Assembly (NCBI GenBank): GCA_965205955.1
Contig: OZ242192.1
Location: forward strand, 2,232,001 to 2,296,000
Reading direction: 5' to 3'
DNA: 64,000 nucleotides
Origin: G965202915 sp965205955
GTDB lineage: Bacteria > Pseudomonadota > Gammaproteobacteria > Eutrophobiales > Eutrophobiaceae
The position numbers and the translations under genes are program-made. Position 1 is the stretch's first letter. Each line of letters begins with the position of its first letter. The notes under the pieces are model-generated. The model was not told the DNA's origin and made no database searches. It was given only the letters and a program-made list of their open reading frames with translations. This document shows positions 1-8,076 of the stretch, piece by piece.

Positions 1-1
1 C

Positions 2-229
2 CCCTATATCGATAGAAAACTTTGGGGATGGCCAAAATCCCTGGCATTAGCTATCGGCAGAGGAGGAGTGTATCTGGGGCTGGGTCTGGTTTTACTGCTC
101 CCTTTAGGGAGTCTGGCCTGCTTGTTGCCCTCCTTACGGCATCACACCCTGAAATCCTTGATCTATATCAGCTACGGCCTGGGTTCATTCGCCGGCATTT
201 TCGGTATTCGTTATCGGGAGTATGCTTGA
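2..229 (+). CDS. C-terminal fragment of an unidentified membrane protein
   Basis: The frame is open from the window edge to a TGA at 227-229 and gives 75 residues with no start inside the window. The fragment has a basic stretch, then a hydrophobic segment rich in Leu and Gly (LGLGLVLLLPLGSLACLL), a short polar loop (RHHTLK), a second weakly hydrophobic segment and a charged tail ending RYREYA. This pattern resembles the membrane-anchoring tail of some family 2 glycosyltransferases, but the catalytic part lies outside the window, so the function is not assigned. An alternative frame starting at ATG 28 reads Arg/Ser-rich sequence without recognisable features and is judged a shadow. About 106 bases without a gene follow before the exporter gene. 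Confidence 0.45.
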   Translation, partial: PYIDRKLWGWPKSLALAIGRGGVYLGLGLVLLLPLGSLACLLPSLRHHTLKSLIYISYGLGSFAGIFGIRYREYA

Positions 230-335
230 TTTGCATTCCTTTAGCGAGGAGCAAATCTTCTTACCATGAAGCAAATGCCTGACTTTCCCTGTCGCCTTTC
301 CTGATTTCACTGAGTAACATCCCTTACGAACCCTT

Positions 336-1118
336 ATGGATCTTTCCTATCCAATAGCGGGGTTCATTGTCGGGTTCATCATTGGGTTGACCGGGGTCGG
401 CGGCGGATCATTGATGACCCCTATCCTGGTGCTCATCTTCGGCATTACACCCATTATCGCCGTTGGCACCGATCTGCTGTACGCTGCAATTACCAAATCA
501 GGCGGGGCATTTGTACATCACTACCGCGGCAATATTCAATGGAAAATCGTCCTATTGCTTTCCACCGGAAGCATTCCTGCATCATTAATTTCCATTATCA
601 TCCTAAAGCAGCTCGATTCAGCCAGTTTTGATTACGAAAAACTCATTGTCACCGTATTGAGTATCGCACTGATTCTGACTGCAATTTTCCTGCTGAGCAA
701 AAATTATATCCTGGAAATCAGCAGGAATGAGCAATTCGCCGTTGTTAAATTGCTGCATCGAAAGTTGCTCAAGCCCATAACAATCTGTGCCGGCATATTG
801 ATTGGAGTATTGGTTACCCTGTCATCCGTTGGCGCCGGCGTAATTGGCGGCGCCTTACTGTTTCTTCTATATCCCAGATTGCGTGCAATTACCGTCATCG
901 GCACTGATTTAGCGCACGCTATTCCAATTACCGCCATTGCCGGCCTTGGGCATGCATATCTAGGCAATGTTGACTACTTGCTACTGGGATCCTTATTAAT
1001 AGGATCATTGCCCGGCATATTCCTGGGGAGTCATATCGGCGATAAATTGCCCGATAAAATCATTCGCCCCATACTTGCCAGCATATTGCTGATTATTGGA
1101 ACCTGTTTATTGATATAA
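336..1118 (+). CDS. TauE/SafE family (DUF81) membrane anion exporter
   Basis: This 260-residue protein is almost entirely hydrophobic, with about seven or eight predicted membrane helices, and has the usual family length. It shows the duplicated signature of TauE/SafE proteins: GLTGVGGGSLMTP near residue 20 and the second half-repeat SSVGAGVIGGALL near residue 165. Family members are inner-membrane carriers proposed to export sulfite, sulfoacetate or related organosulfur anions; the substrate here cannot be read from the sequence. It stands alone, transcribed toward the tRNA pair that runs on the opposite strand. The ATG at 336 fits the hydrophobic N-terminus. Confidence in the family is high; confidence in the substrate is low. 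Confidence 0.9.
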   Translation: MDLSYPIAGFIVGFIIGLTGVGGGSLMTPILVLIFGITPIIAVGTDLLYAAITKSGGAFVHHYRGNIQWKIVLLLSTGSIPASLISIIILKQLDSASFDYEKLIVTVLSIALILTAIFLLSKNYILEISRNEQFAVVKLLHRKLLKPITICAGILIGVLVTLSSVGAGVIGGALLFLLYPRLRAITVIGTDLAHAIPITAIAGLGHAYLGNVDYLLLGSLLIGSLPGIFLGSHIGDKLPDKIIRPILASILLIIGTCLLI

Positions 1119-1133
1119 AAGCCCATGAGAAAA

Positions 1134-1209
1134 TGGCGTCCCCAAGGGGAGTCGAACCCCTGTTGCCGCCGTGAAAGGGCAGTGTCCTAGGCCTCTAGAC
1201 GATGGGGAC
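1134..1209 (-). tRNA. tRNA-Glu (anticodon TTC)
   Basis: Read on the minus strand, the gene starts GTCCCCATCG and ends with acceptor TGGGGAC, discriminator G and an encoded CCA. The acceptor stem pairs fully over seven bases. The anticodon loop reads CTTTCAC, giving anticodon TTC, and the T arm carries GGTTCGAC. It lies 34 bases downstream of tRNA-Ala on the same strand and probably shares its transcript. Confidence 0.96.
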
Positions 1210-1243
1210 AAATAACCTGATTATCGCTCACACAATTAAAAAT

Positions 1244-1319
<76 letters not shown>

Positions 1320-1355
1320 ATAATAGCGCATCAATCATAAATAAAAAATGACTCC

Positions 1356-1384
1356 ACTGTACGCCGCCCCCCTGCGTCTGTCAA
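1356..1384 (-). promoter_or_regulatory. Predicted sigma70-type promoter for the tRNA-Ala/tRNA-Glu pair
   Basis: On the minus strand a perfect -35 TTGACA (1384-1379) is followed after 17 bases by TACAGT (1361-1356), which matches four of six -10 positions. Initiation would fall near 1349, about 30 bases before the mature tRNA-Ala 5' end. The promoter would free the tRNAs from dependence on gltX transcription. Confidence 0.55.
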
Positions 1385-1464
1385 ACATTTGTATGCATCC
1401 ATGCCACAGATGCCGGCAAAAACGCTATGGTTTCGCTACCGCGCATTTCCTCACGTATACAGTA

Positions 1465-2895
1465 TTATGTATTTTCAGGCTTGGCGGCAACGGTTCGCTT
1501 TTCTATATATTCCAATGCCTTATCCAATCTCCGCAAAACACGGTCCCGGCCGACCAAAAACAATGTATCATCAATGGATGGAGACACTCCGGAACCGGTA
1601 ACCGCAACCCGCAATGGTTGAGCGACCTTGCCCAGTTTCATCCCGCAGTTTTCAGCAGCGCTCTCAATGATCCGGCCTAGCGTATCCTTGCTCCATATAT
1701 CGAGCCCGCCAAACATCCTTCGCAAGTCTCTAAATATCTCCATCACGACAGGACGCAAATGTTTGTGTGCCGCAGATTCATCGAAATCATCAAAATCAGA
1801 ATAAAAACACAGACTTTGCCGAGCCATGTCCTGCAGCGTTTTTGTACGATGTTTCTGAACGGCGACAAGGTCTTCCAGTGCGGGGCCGTCATCAACTGCG
1901 ATACCCTCGGCTTCAAGTATTTTCTTTAACTCGGCGGCTAAATACGCATCCGGAGTTTCCCTGAGATAATGCTGATTGAGCCAGGTTAATTTCTCCGAAT
2001 TGACACGGGCCGCCGATTTATCGACATCGACTATATTAAACAGCTCAATCATCGCGTCTATATTGAATATTTCCTGATCACCATGCGACCATCCAAGCCG
2101 CACCAGATAATTCAACAACGCCTCCGGCAAATAACCCTCCCGCCTGTAGTGCAGTACACCAGCCGCATCAATTCGCTTGGATAATTTCTTGCCGTCTTCA
2201 TTGAGTATCATCGGCACATGGGCATATTGCGGTAGCCCGGCGCCAAGTGCGCGCAGAATATTTATTTGCCTGGGCGTATTATTCAGATGATCATCACCGC
2301 GAATAACATGGCTGATCTGCATATCCATATCATCGACAACTACCGTTAAATTGTAGGTTGGACTGCCATCAGCGCGGGCAATAATTACATCGTCTAATTC
2401 CTGATTGCGAAATACCACGTTGCCCTGCACCAGATCATTGACAACCACTTCTCCCTCGAGCGGGGTTTTAAAGCGAACCACCGGATCGACATTTTCCGGA
2501 GGCCTTTCATCACGGTCCCGCCAATAGCCGTTGTATCTTGGCTTTAATCCCTTCCGTATTGCATCTACACGCATCGCATCCACTTCTTCTTTCGTGCAAT
2601 AACAGTAATAGGCATGACCCTGATCGAGTAATTGGCATACCACCTCCTTGTAGCGATCAAACCGCCGGGTCTGATAATAAGGCCCCTCGTCAACATCGAG
2701 TCCCAGCCAATTCATCGCCTCCAGAATTACATCTATTGCCTCACCGGAAGACCGCTCTCTATCGGTATCTTCTATCCTGAGCACAAACTTTCCCTGATTC
2801 TTTCTGGCATACAGCCATGAAAACAATGCCGTCCTCACACCGCCAATATGCAGCATCCCTGTCGGACTGGGGGCAAAACGGGTCTTAACTTGCAT
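1465..2895 (-). CDS. gltX: Glutamyl-tRNA synthetase
   Basis: This cytosolic class I synthetase charges tRNA-Glu with glutamate. The start at 2895 is chosen because the protein then begins MQVKTRFAPSPTG, the normal family N-terminus; the longer frame from 2964 would add 23 residues overlapping leuD. At 476 residues it has the usual length. Visible signatures are the HIGH-type motif MLHIGG near residue 15, the KMSKS-type motif GKKLSKR near residue 240 and the C-terminal block LRVAVTGSGVSPS. The zinc region has the first pair CYC, but the second Cys/His pair expected about 25 residues later is replaced by YNGYWRD, so zinc binding is doubtful. It follows leuD after 23 bases and precedes tRNA-Ala and tRNA-Glu. 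Confidence 0.96.
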   Translation of the reverse strand: MQVKTRFAPSPTGMLHIGGVRTALFSWLYARKNQGKFVLRIEDTDRERSSGEAIDVILEAMNWLGLDVDEGPYYQTRRFDRYKEVVCQLLDQGHAYYCYCTKEEVDAMRVDAIRKGLKPRYNGYWRDRDERPPENVDPVVRFKTPLEGEVVVNDLVQGNVVFRNQELDDVIIARADGSPTYNLTVVVDDMDMQISHVIRGDDHLNNTPRQINILRALGAGLPQYAHVPMILNEDGKKLSKRIDAAGVLHYRREGYLPEALLNYLVRLGWSHGDQEIFNIDAMIELFNIVDVDKSAARVNSEKLTWLNQHYLRETPDAYLAAELKKILEAEGIAVDDGPALEDLVAVQKHRTKTLQDMARQSLCFYSDFDDFDESAAHKHLRPVVMEIFRDLRRMFGGLDIWSKDTLGRIIESAAENCGMKLGKVAQPLRVAVTGSGVSPSIDDTLFLVGRDRVLRRLDKALEYIEKRTVAAKPENT

Positions 2896-2918
2896 CAACC
2901 ATGCCGGATAAGGATCTG

Positions 2919-3572
2919 TTACTGCATATCCGGGAACAGCCAGGGCGCCTGCCGAAGCCTGCAACGCTCATAAGCCTTTATAGCATCAGCATGCGCAAGC
3001 GTTAACTCTATATCATCCAAACCCTTGAGCAATCGTTGTTTTAACCCGGCATTGATAGCGAAGCGATACCATTCTCCTTCCGGAGTGATGATCTGTTGAT
3101 CATCAAGAGTAACGGTCAGGCTGTAACCTGGATTTTCCAGAGCGGCGGCAAACAGATTATCAAGACAATCCCTGTCAAGACTCACAGGCAACAGACCGTT
3201 TTTAAAGGCATTACTGTAAAAAATATCACTGTAACCCGGCGCAATAACAGTCCGAAACCCATAATCCATCAGTGACCAGACCGCATGTTCACGAGAAGAA
3301 CCGCAGCCAAAATTATCCCCTGCCAGTAGTATCTGCGCATTTCTATAGCGATCCTGATTCAATATGAAGTCGGGATTCAAGCGGCGCTGATCGTTATTTA
3401 TCAGCACACTACCGGGATCGAGATAACGCCAGTCATCAAAAAGATTGGCGCCAAAACCGGTTCGCTTGATCGATTTCAGATACTGCTTGGGAATAATGGC
3501 ATCAGTATCGATATTGGCGCGATTCAATGGAACAACAATCCCGGTAAAGGTCTCAAAAGCCTGCATCGTCAT
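2919..3572 (-). CDS. leuD: 3-isopropylmalate dehydratase, small subunit
   Basis: LeuD forms with LeuC the isomerase that converts 2-isopropylmalate to 3-isopropylmalate in leucine synthesis. The 217-residue protein contains NIDTDAIIPKQYLK near residue 20, then the swivelling-domain signature GDNFGCGSSREHAVW near residue 85 and PGYSDIFYSNAFKNGLLP. The start ATG overlaps the leuC stop in an ATGA arrangement, pointing to coupled translation. A second in-frame ATG two codons later (3566) would serve equally well. The tail is slightly longer than in the Escherichia coli protein. leuA and leuB are not in this window. Confidence 0.96.
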   Translation of the reverse strand: MTMQAFETFTGIVVPLNRANIDTDAIIPKQYLKSIKRTGFGANLFDDWRYLDPGSVLINNDQRRLNPDFILNQDRYRNAQILLAGDNFGCGSSREHAVWSLMDYGFRTVIAPGYSDIFYSNAFKNGLLPVSLDRDCLDNLFAAALENPGYSLTVTLDDQQIITPEGEWYRFAINAGLKQRLLKGLDDIELTLAHADAIKAYERCRLRQAPWLFPDMQ

Positions 3573-4975
3573 TCCCGAATCAACTCTCTCACATCGACAA
3601 AATGGCCGGCAATCGCGGCGGCGGCGGCCATGGCCGGGCTGACCAGATGCGTTCTTCCCCCCTGTCCCTGCCTTCCTTCAAAATTACGATTCGAGGTCGA
3701 AGCACAACGTTCACCCGCCTCCAGTCTGTCGGCGTTCATCGCCAGGCACATGGAGCAGCCCGGTTCACGCCATTCAAAACCGGCCTGAATAAAAATCCCG
3801 GCCAAACCCTCCTGCTCGGCCTGACGTTTTACCAAACCCGAGCCCGGAACAACCAACGCCTGTTTAATATTTTCCGCCACTTTTCTGCCTCGAACCACCC
3901 GGGCGGCTTCTCGCAAATCTTCAATGCGTGAATTGGTGCATGATCCCAAAAAAATCTTATCGAGTTTTATAGCGGTAATGGGGACACCCGGTTCAAGCGC
4001 CATATACTTGAGCGCATGCAGCATGCCTTCCCGTTTCGCCTTATCCTGCTCCACGGACGGATCGGGAACCTCACCGCCAACCTCGGTGACCATCTCAGGC
4101 GAAGTGCCCCAGGACACTTGCGGCTGAACAGCGCCCGCATCCAGATCGACTTCCCTGTCAAACTGCACTCCCTCATCGGAATACAATTCCTGCCAGGCAA
4201 TAACCGCCTGCTCCCATAAACCGCCTGCCGGAGCAAAGGGCCGCCCCTCGACATAGGCAACCGTTTTATCATCGACACCAACCAGGCCAAAACGCGCGCC
4301 CGCCTCGATACTCATATTGCACACCGTCATTCGGCCCTCCATGGACAGGTCTCTTATTGCATCACCGGCAAATTCAATCGCATAGCCGGTCGCGCCCGCA
4401 GTGCCGATCTTTCCTATAATGGCCAGAATAATGTCCTTGGCGCTGATGCCTGCGCCAATTTTTCCGTTGACGGTAATGCGCATATTTTTTGCTTTCGTCA
4501 ACACCAGACACTGCGTCGCCAGGGCATGCTCGACATCGGAAGTGCCCACGCCAAATGCGAGAGCTCCCAGCGCCCCATTGGTTGCAGTATGCGAATCACC
4601 GCAGATGATAGTCATGCCCGGCAATGACGCACCCTGCTCCGGCCCAACCACATGAACTATACCCTGGCGCGGATCGGCCATGCCAAACTTGACTATACCG
4701 GACTCGCGGCAATTCCTGTCCAGAGTCTCCAGTGACAGTTTCGAAACAGGATCATCAATATTATCGCGATTGATCGTGGGCACATTATGATCTTCCGTCG
4801 CAAGGTTCGCCGTGGTGCGCCAAGGGATGCGATTGGCGAGTCTCAAACCCTCAAAGGCCTGCGGCGAGGTAACTTCATGCAGCAAATGCCGGTCGATATA
4901 GATCAAGGAGGAGCCATCATCATTTTCCCTCACCAGATGATCATCCCAAAGCTTGTCATAAAGAGTCTTTTCCAT
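3569..4975 (-). CDS. leuC: 3-isopropylmalate dehydratase, large subunit
   Basis: LeuC is the aconitase-type [4Fe-4S] subunit of isopropylmalate isomerase in leucine synthesis. At 468 residues it matches the family length. It starts MEKTLYDKLWDDH and shows GDSHTATNGALGALAFGVG and the cluster cysteines in LGSCTNSR (near residue 347) and PGCSMC (near residues 407 and 410). It begins six bases after the stop of the acuI-like gene, with a weak GGA ribosome site inside that gene's end, and overlaps leuD by the ATGA junction. acuI-like, leuC, leuD and gltX therefore look like one transcription unit. Confidence 0.97.
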   Translation of the reverse strand: MEKTLYDKLWDDHLVRENDDGSSLIYIDRHLLHEVTSPQAFEGLRLANRIPWRTTANLATEDHNVPTINRDNIDDPVSKLSLETLDRNCRESGIVKFGMADPRQGIVHVVGPEQGASLPGMTIICGDSHTATNGALGALAFGVGTSDVEHALATQCLVLTKAKNMRITVNGKIGAGISAKDIILAIIGKIGTAGATGYAIEFAGDAIRDLSMEGRMTVCNMSIEAGARFGLVGVDDKTVAYVEGRPFAPAGGLWEQAVIAWQELYSDEGVQFDREVDLDAGAVQPQVSWGTSPEMVTEVGGEVPDPSVEQDKAKREGMLHALKYMALEPGVPITAIKLDKIFLGSCTNSRIEDLREAARVVRGRKVAENIKQALVVPGSGLVKRQAEQEGLAGIFIQAGFEWREPGCSMCLAMNADRLEAGERCASTSNRNFEGRQGQGGRTHLVSPAMAAAAAIAGHFVDVRELIRE

Positions 4976-4981
4976 TGCTAT

Positions 4982-5983
4982 TTATTCCAAATCGCTATTA
5001 ATTTTCACTATTGTCCGCCCTTTTATGGCGCCTGCCAACATCGCATCGAATGCCGCCGGCAACTGCTCAAGCCCGATTACGGAACTTGCAATCTCATTGA
5101 GATTTTCCGGCATCAAATCACTCGCCAGACGCTGCCACAATATACTCCTCAGATCAGCCGGGCAACCGGCGGAACTGACACCCAGCAGACTCACACCTCT
5201 CAATATAAAGGGCATCACCGTCGCATTGAAATGACTGCCTCCGGCAAGACCCACTGAGACAATATTACCCAGGGGATTCGTGCCGGCTAACAGCCAGCTA
5301 AGAATATCACCGCCCACATTGTCAATCCCGCCGCCCCATTCGCCCTTGTGCAACGGAGAATGAACGGACGGTATCCCCCGCCGATCAATCACCCGGGCCG
5401 CCCCCAGCCGAGTGAGCCAACCCGCTTCATCCATCTTGCCTGTCAGTGCGACCACCTCGTACCCCCGACCGGATAACACATTCACGGCAATACTGCCGAC
5501 ACCGCCGGTAGCTCCGCTAACCACAAAGGGCCCACGCTCGGGAGTCTGGTGATTCTCCTCCAAGCGGTGGACACATAATGCAACGGTAAAGCCGGCGGTA
5601 CCCAGCGCCATTGCATCATAGCTTGTCATAGGAGCAGGAATGGGGATCACCCACCTTGCCGGCACCCTTGCATATTCCGCATAACCGCCATCGTGGGAAA
5701 CACCGAAATCATAACCCGTCACCAATACCGCGTCACCTTCACTGAGGTGCGGCGCCTTTGACTCAATCACGCGGCCCGCCATATCAATCCCGGCCGTCAA
5801 GGGGAAACGGGTAATAATCTTGCCCTTTCCGGTAACGGCAAGGGCATCCTTGTAGTTTACGCTTGAATAATCGATCTTGACCAGCACATCACCGGCTGGC
5901 AGATCACCGAATTGCCGCTCCCGCAAAGCGGCAGTCACTTTCCCCGATTTATTATCGACGTGCAATGCCCTGAATTTAGTCAT
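4982..5983 (-). CDS. AcuI/YhdH-family NADPH-dependent acrylyl-CoA reductase or quinone oxidoreductase
   Basis: This is a 333-residue zinc-independent medium-chain dehydrogenase/reductase. The N-terminal catalytic domain carries YSSVNYKDALAVTGKGKI and FPLTAGIDMAGRV, and the Rossmann nucleotide site is VSGATGGVGSIAVNVL near residue 155. The segment PLHKGEWGGGIDNVGG aligns with the YhdH family segment around its PLEK/WAGAID motif, so it is native sequence. Characterised relatives reduce acryloyl-CoA to propionyl-CoA with NADPH (AcuI) or act on quinones (YhdH); which applies here cannot be read. It leads the leuC-leuD-gltX group with only six bases before leuC and is divergent from the Sel1 gene, with 135 bases between them. 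Confidence 0.88.
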   Translation of the reverse strand: MTKFRALHVDNKSGKVTAALRERQFGDLPAGDVLVKIDYSSVNYKDALAVTGKGKIITRFPLTAGIDMAGRVIESKAPHLSEGDAVLVTGYDFGVSHDGGYAEYARVPARWVIPIPAPMTSYDAMALGTAGFTVALCVHRLEENHQTPERGPFVVSGATGGVGSIAVNVLSGRGYEVVALTGKMDEAGWLTRLGAARVIDRRGIPSVHSPLHKGEWGGGIDNVGGDILSWLLAGTNPLGNIVSVGLAGGSHFNATVMPFILRGVSLLGVSSAGCPADLRSILWQRLASDLMPENLNEIASSVIGLEQLPAAFDAMLAGAIKGRTIVKINSDLE

Positions 5984-6118
5984 TGTGTCCCCTGAAAAAT
6001 TTACATTTTCTTGTCAATATGGAATAATCCGATGCTTGTACAGGATAACAGTTATACAGGAACAACGGACTGATTCCACAAACCATTCTACGACAGACAA
6101 CAAGTATAGGTAACACTT

Positions 6119-6631
6119 ATGAAAAGAACCGGCATCCTGGCGCTACTGCTATATTTTGCAACATCCACCGCACGCGCCGATTTCAATGATGGCGTCGTCG
6201 CCTATTTGACGGGCGATTATGATCAAGCCTTTATCACCATGCAATCCCTCGGCGAAACTGCCGATCACAGCTTAGCCCAATACTATCTGGGCATGATGTA
6301 CCTGCAAGGCCAGGGCATCGAACAAGACTATAACAAAGCGGGAGAATGGTTCAGAAAATCGGCGGAAAACAGCATCCCCCAGGCCCAATACAAACTTGGA
6401 AGGCTATACATGCAGGGGCGCGGAGTGCCGAAGGATTATGAATTTGCCTATGCCTGGTTCAGCGCCGGCGCGGCGCACAAGCATCAAAAATCGATCTCTG
6501 CAATCGAGGATACAATGGCAAAATTATCCGAACAGGAACTTGCCGAGGCAAAAAAATTATCCAGGGAATATATTACAAAATATGGCCCCAAGGAGCAACT
6601 GGATCCGGGTCAACCCGTGCAGATAAATTAA
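6119..6631 (+). CDS. Small secreted Sel1-like repeat protein
   Basis: The 170-residue protein has a Sec signal peptide (MKRTGILALLLYFATSTARA, cleavage near residue 20). Two Sel1-type helical repeats follow: AQYYLGMMYLQGQGIEQDY with AGEWFRKSAE (about residues 53-85) and AQYKLGRLYMQGRGVPKDY with AYAWFSAGAA (about residues 89-119). A charged helical tail ends it. Sel1 repeats are alpha-helical protein-binding scaffolds, and periplasmic examples act as adaptors or regulators. It is divergent from the acuI-like gene and runs toward the acidic protein gene, leaving 50 bases between the two stops. No link to the secretion locus can be shown. Confidence 0.85.
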   Translation: MKRTGILALLLYFATSTARADFNDGVVAYLTGDYDQAFITMQSLGETADHSLAQYYLGMMYLQGQGIEQDYNKAGEWFRKSAENSIPQAQYKLGRLYMQGRGVPKDYEFAYAWFSAGAAHKHQKSISAIEDTMAKLSEQELAEAKKLSREYITKYGPKEQLDPGQPVQIN

Positions 6632-6681
6632 CAACCAGACTCTCCCACAGGAAGAAGCCTTTCCAGGCCGGCGGCTAATAA

Positions 6682-8076
6682 CTACTCGGCTGGGATCTCA
6701 TCCCCGAAATCCTCGAATGATTCATCGGATTCATCATCCAGTAATTCCTCATCAGTATCTTCAAATTCCAACAGCGTTTCGGTTAATTCGGCCTCGATAG
6801 CATCCGTGTCCGGCAATTCAAAATCGGGCACGGCAACCGGTAATTTGCCCAACCCTTCCAGATCACCCGCCAATCCCTCCATGCTGCCCCTCTCGTTGCT
6901 ATAGACCGATAATAGCTCGTCAAATTCCCCCGGAGATTCAGCGTCCTCCCGAAGCCGGCTCAGCATATCCACATGTTCGTCCAGGAGCTGTATCAAGGTA
7001 TCCAGTTCCTCCCCATTCACCGGGGGGGAGCACAAACTAAGCTCCTCACATTCGGCCAAAGAAAGCTCAATACCCATCCGAACCGACCGGAAGCGGGTTA
7101 CCGCATTCTCAAGCGAAGCCACATCAGCCGTCTGCCCCTCATCGGTAAAAATACTATCGAGTCCGATAGATAGTTGCGGCGTTTCTTCCTGCCCGGGGGA
7201 TCCCTCATTTGCAGTATCGCTAACAACACTGTCCGATTCGGGCAATGGCTGCGGCTCTGCTTCCTGCTCAAGGGGTTCCGCATCCGCAGTATCGCTGACA
7301 ACACTATCCGATTCGGGCAATGGCTCTGCTTCCTGCTCAAGAGGTTCCGCATCCGCAGTATCGCTGACAACACTATCCGATTCGGGCAATGGCTGCGGCT
7401 CTTTCTCATACTCAGGGGCGACTGGCCCCGGATATGCAATATCGCTAACACTGTCCGATTCGGTCGATGGCTCTGCTTCCTCCTCAAGAGGTTCCGCATC
7501 CGCAGTATCGCTGACAACACTATCCGAGTCGGTCGATGGTTCTGCTTCCTGCTCAAGGGGTTCCGCATCCGTAGTATCGCTAAAAATACGCTCGAACCCG
7601 CTTGATGGTTGCGGTTCTTTCTCATATTCAGGGACGACCGGCCCCGGATATGCAATATCGCTAACACTTTCGGTCGATGGCTCTGCTTCCTGCTCAGGGG
7701 GTTCCGCATCCGCAGTATCGCTAACAACACTATCCGATTCGGTCGATGACTCTGCTTCCTGCTCAGAGGGTTCCGCATCCGCAGTATCGCTGACAATACT
7801 ATCCGAGTCGGTCAATGACTCTGCTTCCTGCTCAAGGGGTTCCGCATCCGCAGTATCGCTAAAAATACGCTCGAACCCGCTTGATGGTTGCGGCTCTTTC
7901 TCATATTCAGGGACGACCGGCCCCGGATATGCAGTATCAGGCCGCTCGTGCGAATCGGCATACACCGAGGTACCCAGGCACAGCGCAATCGCCACCGGCA
8001 GGAATGCCTGCGCCAACTGCAACAGGCTCGCATCGGGCGCGCCCACCATTGGCAATCTATACCTCATCAATATCAT
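6682..8076 (-). CDS. Acidic secreted repeat protein A with TpsB-like N-terminus and TpsA-like C-terminus
   Basis: No known family is recognised. This 464-residue protein has a long signal peptide (cleavage after VYA near residue 40), then the motif AYPGPVVPEYEKEPQP, which recurs about three times among acidic repeats such as SDTADAEPLEQEAEP up to about residue 300. The C-terminal part has GIELSLAECEELSLC, EELDTLIQLLDEHV and a tail of Glu/Asp. The first part matches the TpsB N-terminus (AYPGPVPPEY); the second matches the end of the giant exoproteins (GIALALAQCEEQEGC, EELDILI). The ATG overlaps the stop of the upstream giant in a TGATG junction with no clear ribosome site, so translation is probably coupled. 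ATG 8067 is an alternative start. Function is unknown; a periplasmic or surface partner of the exoprotein is inferred. Confidence 0.85.
   Translation of the reverse strand: MILMRYRLPMVGAPDASLLQLAQAFLPVAIALCLGTSVYADSHERPDTAYPGPVVPEYEKEPQPSSGFERIFSDTADAEPLEQEAESLTDSDSIVSDTADAEPSEQEAESSTESDSVVSDTADAEPPEQEAEPSTESVSDIAYPGPVVPEYEKEPQPSSGFERIFSDTTDAEPLEQEAEPSTDSDSVVSDTADAEPLEEEAEPSTESDSVSDIAYPGPVAPEYEKEPQPLPESDSVVSDTADAEPLEQEAEPLPESDSVVSDTADAEPLEQEAEPQPLPESDSVVSDTANEGSPGQEETPQLSIGLDSIFTDEGQTADVASLENAVTRFRSVRMGIELSLAECEELSLCSPPVNGEELDTLIQLLDEHVDMLSRLREDAESPGEFDELLSVYSNERGSMEGLAGDLEGLGKLPVAVPDFELPDTDAIEAELTETLLEFEDTDEELLDDESDESFEDFGDEIPAE
7195..7935 (-). repeat. Acidic coding repeats in protein A
   Basis: About ten imperfect direct repeats of roughly 45-75 bases encode variants of SDTADAEPLEQEAEP and ESDSVVSD, interleaved with three copies of the AYPGPVxPEY motif. 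Copies differ by whole-codon insertions and losses, as expected for slippage or unequal exchange. Protein B has fewer copies of the same units. Confidence 0.85.

Noticed and set aside
22..282. An 86-codon frame at the left edge
   Set aside because: The overlapping frame 2-229 gives a coherent membrane-protein tail, while this one has no plausible features.
2896..2964. Upstream start extending gltX by 23 residues
   Set aside because: It overlaps leuD and adds sequence before the universal KTRFAPSPTG start of the family.
5310..5375. HSPLHKGEWGGG in the AcuI-like protein as an inserted interspersed repeat
   Set aside because: The segment aligns with the native family sequence around PLEK and WAGAID, so it is ordinary protein sequence.
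6632..6681. Intrinsic terminator between the Sel1 gene and protein A
   Set aside because: A short GCCT-TTCC-AGGC hairpin exists but is weak and is not followed by a T tract on either strand.
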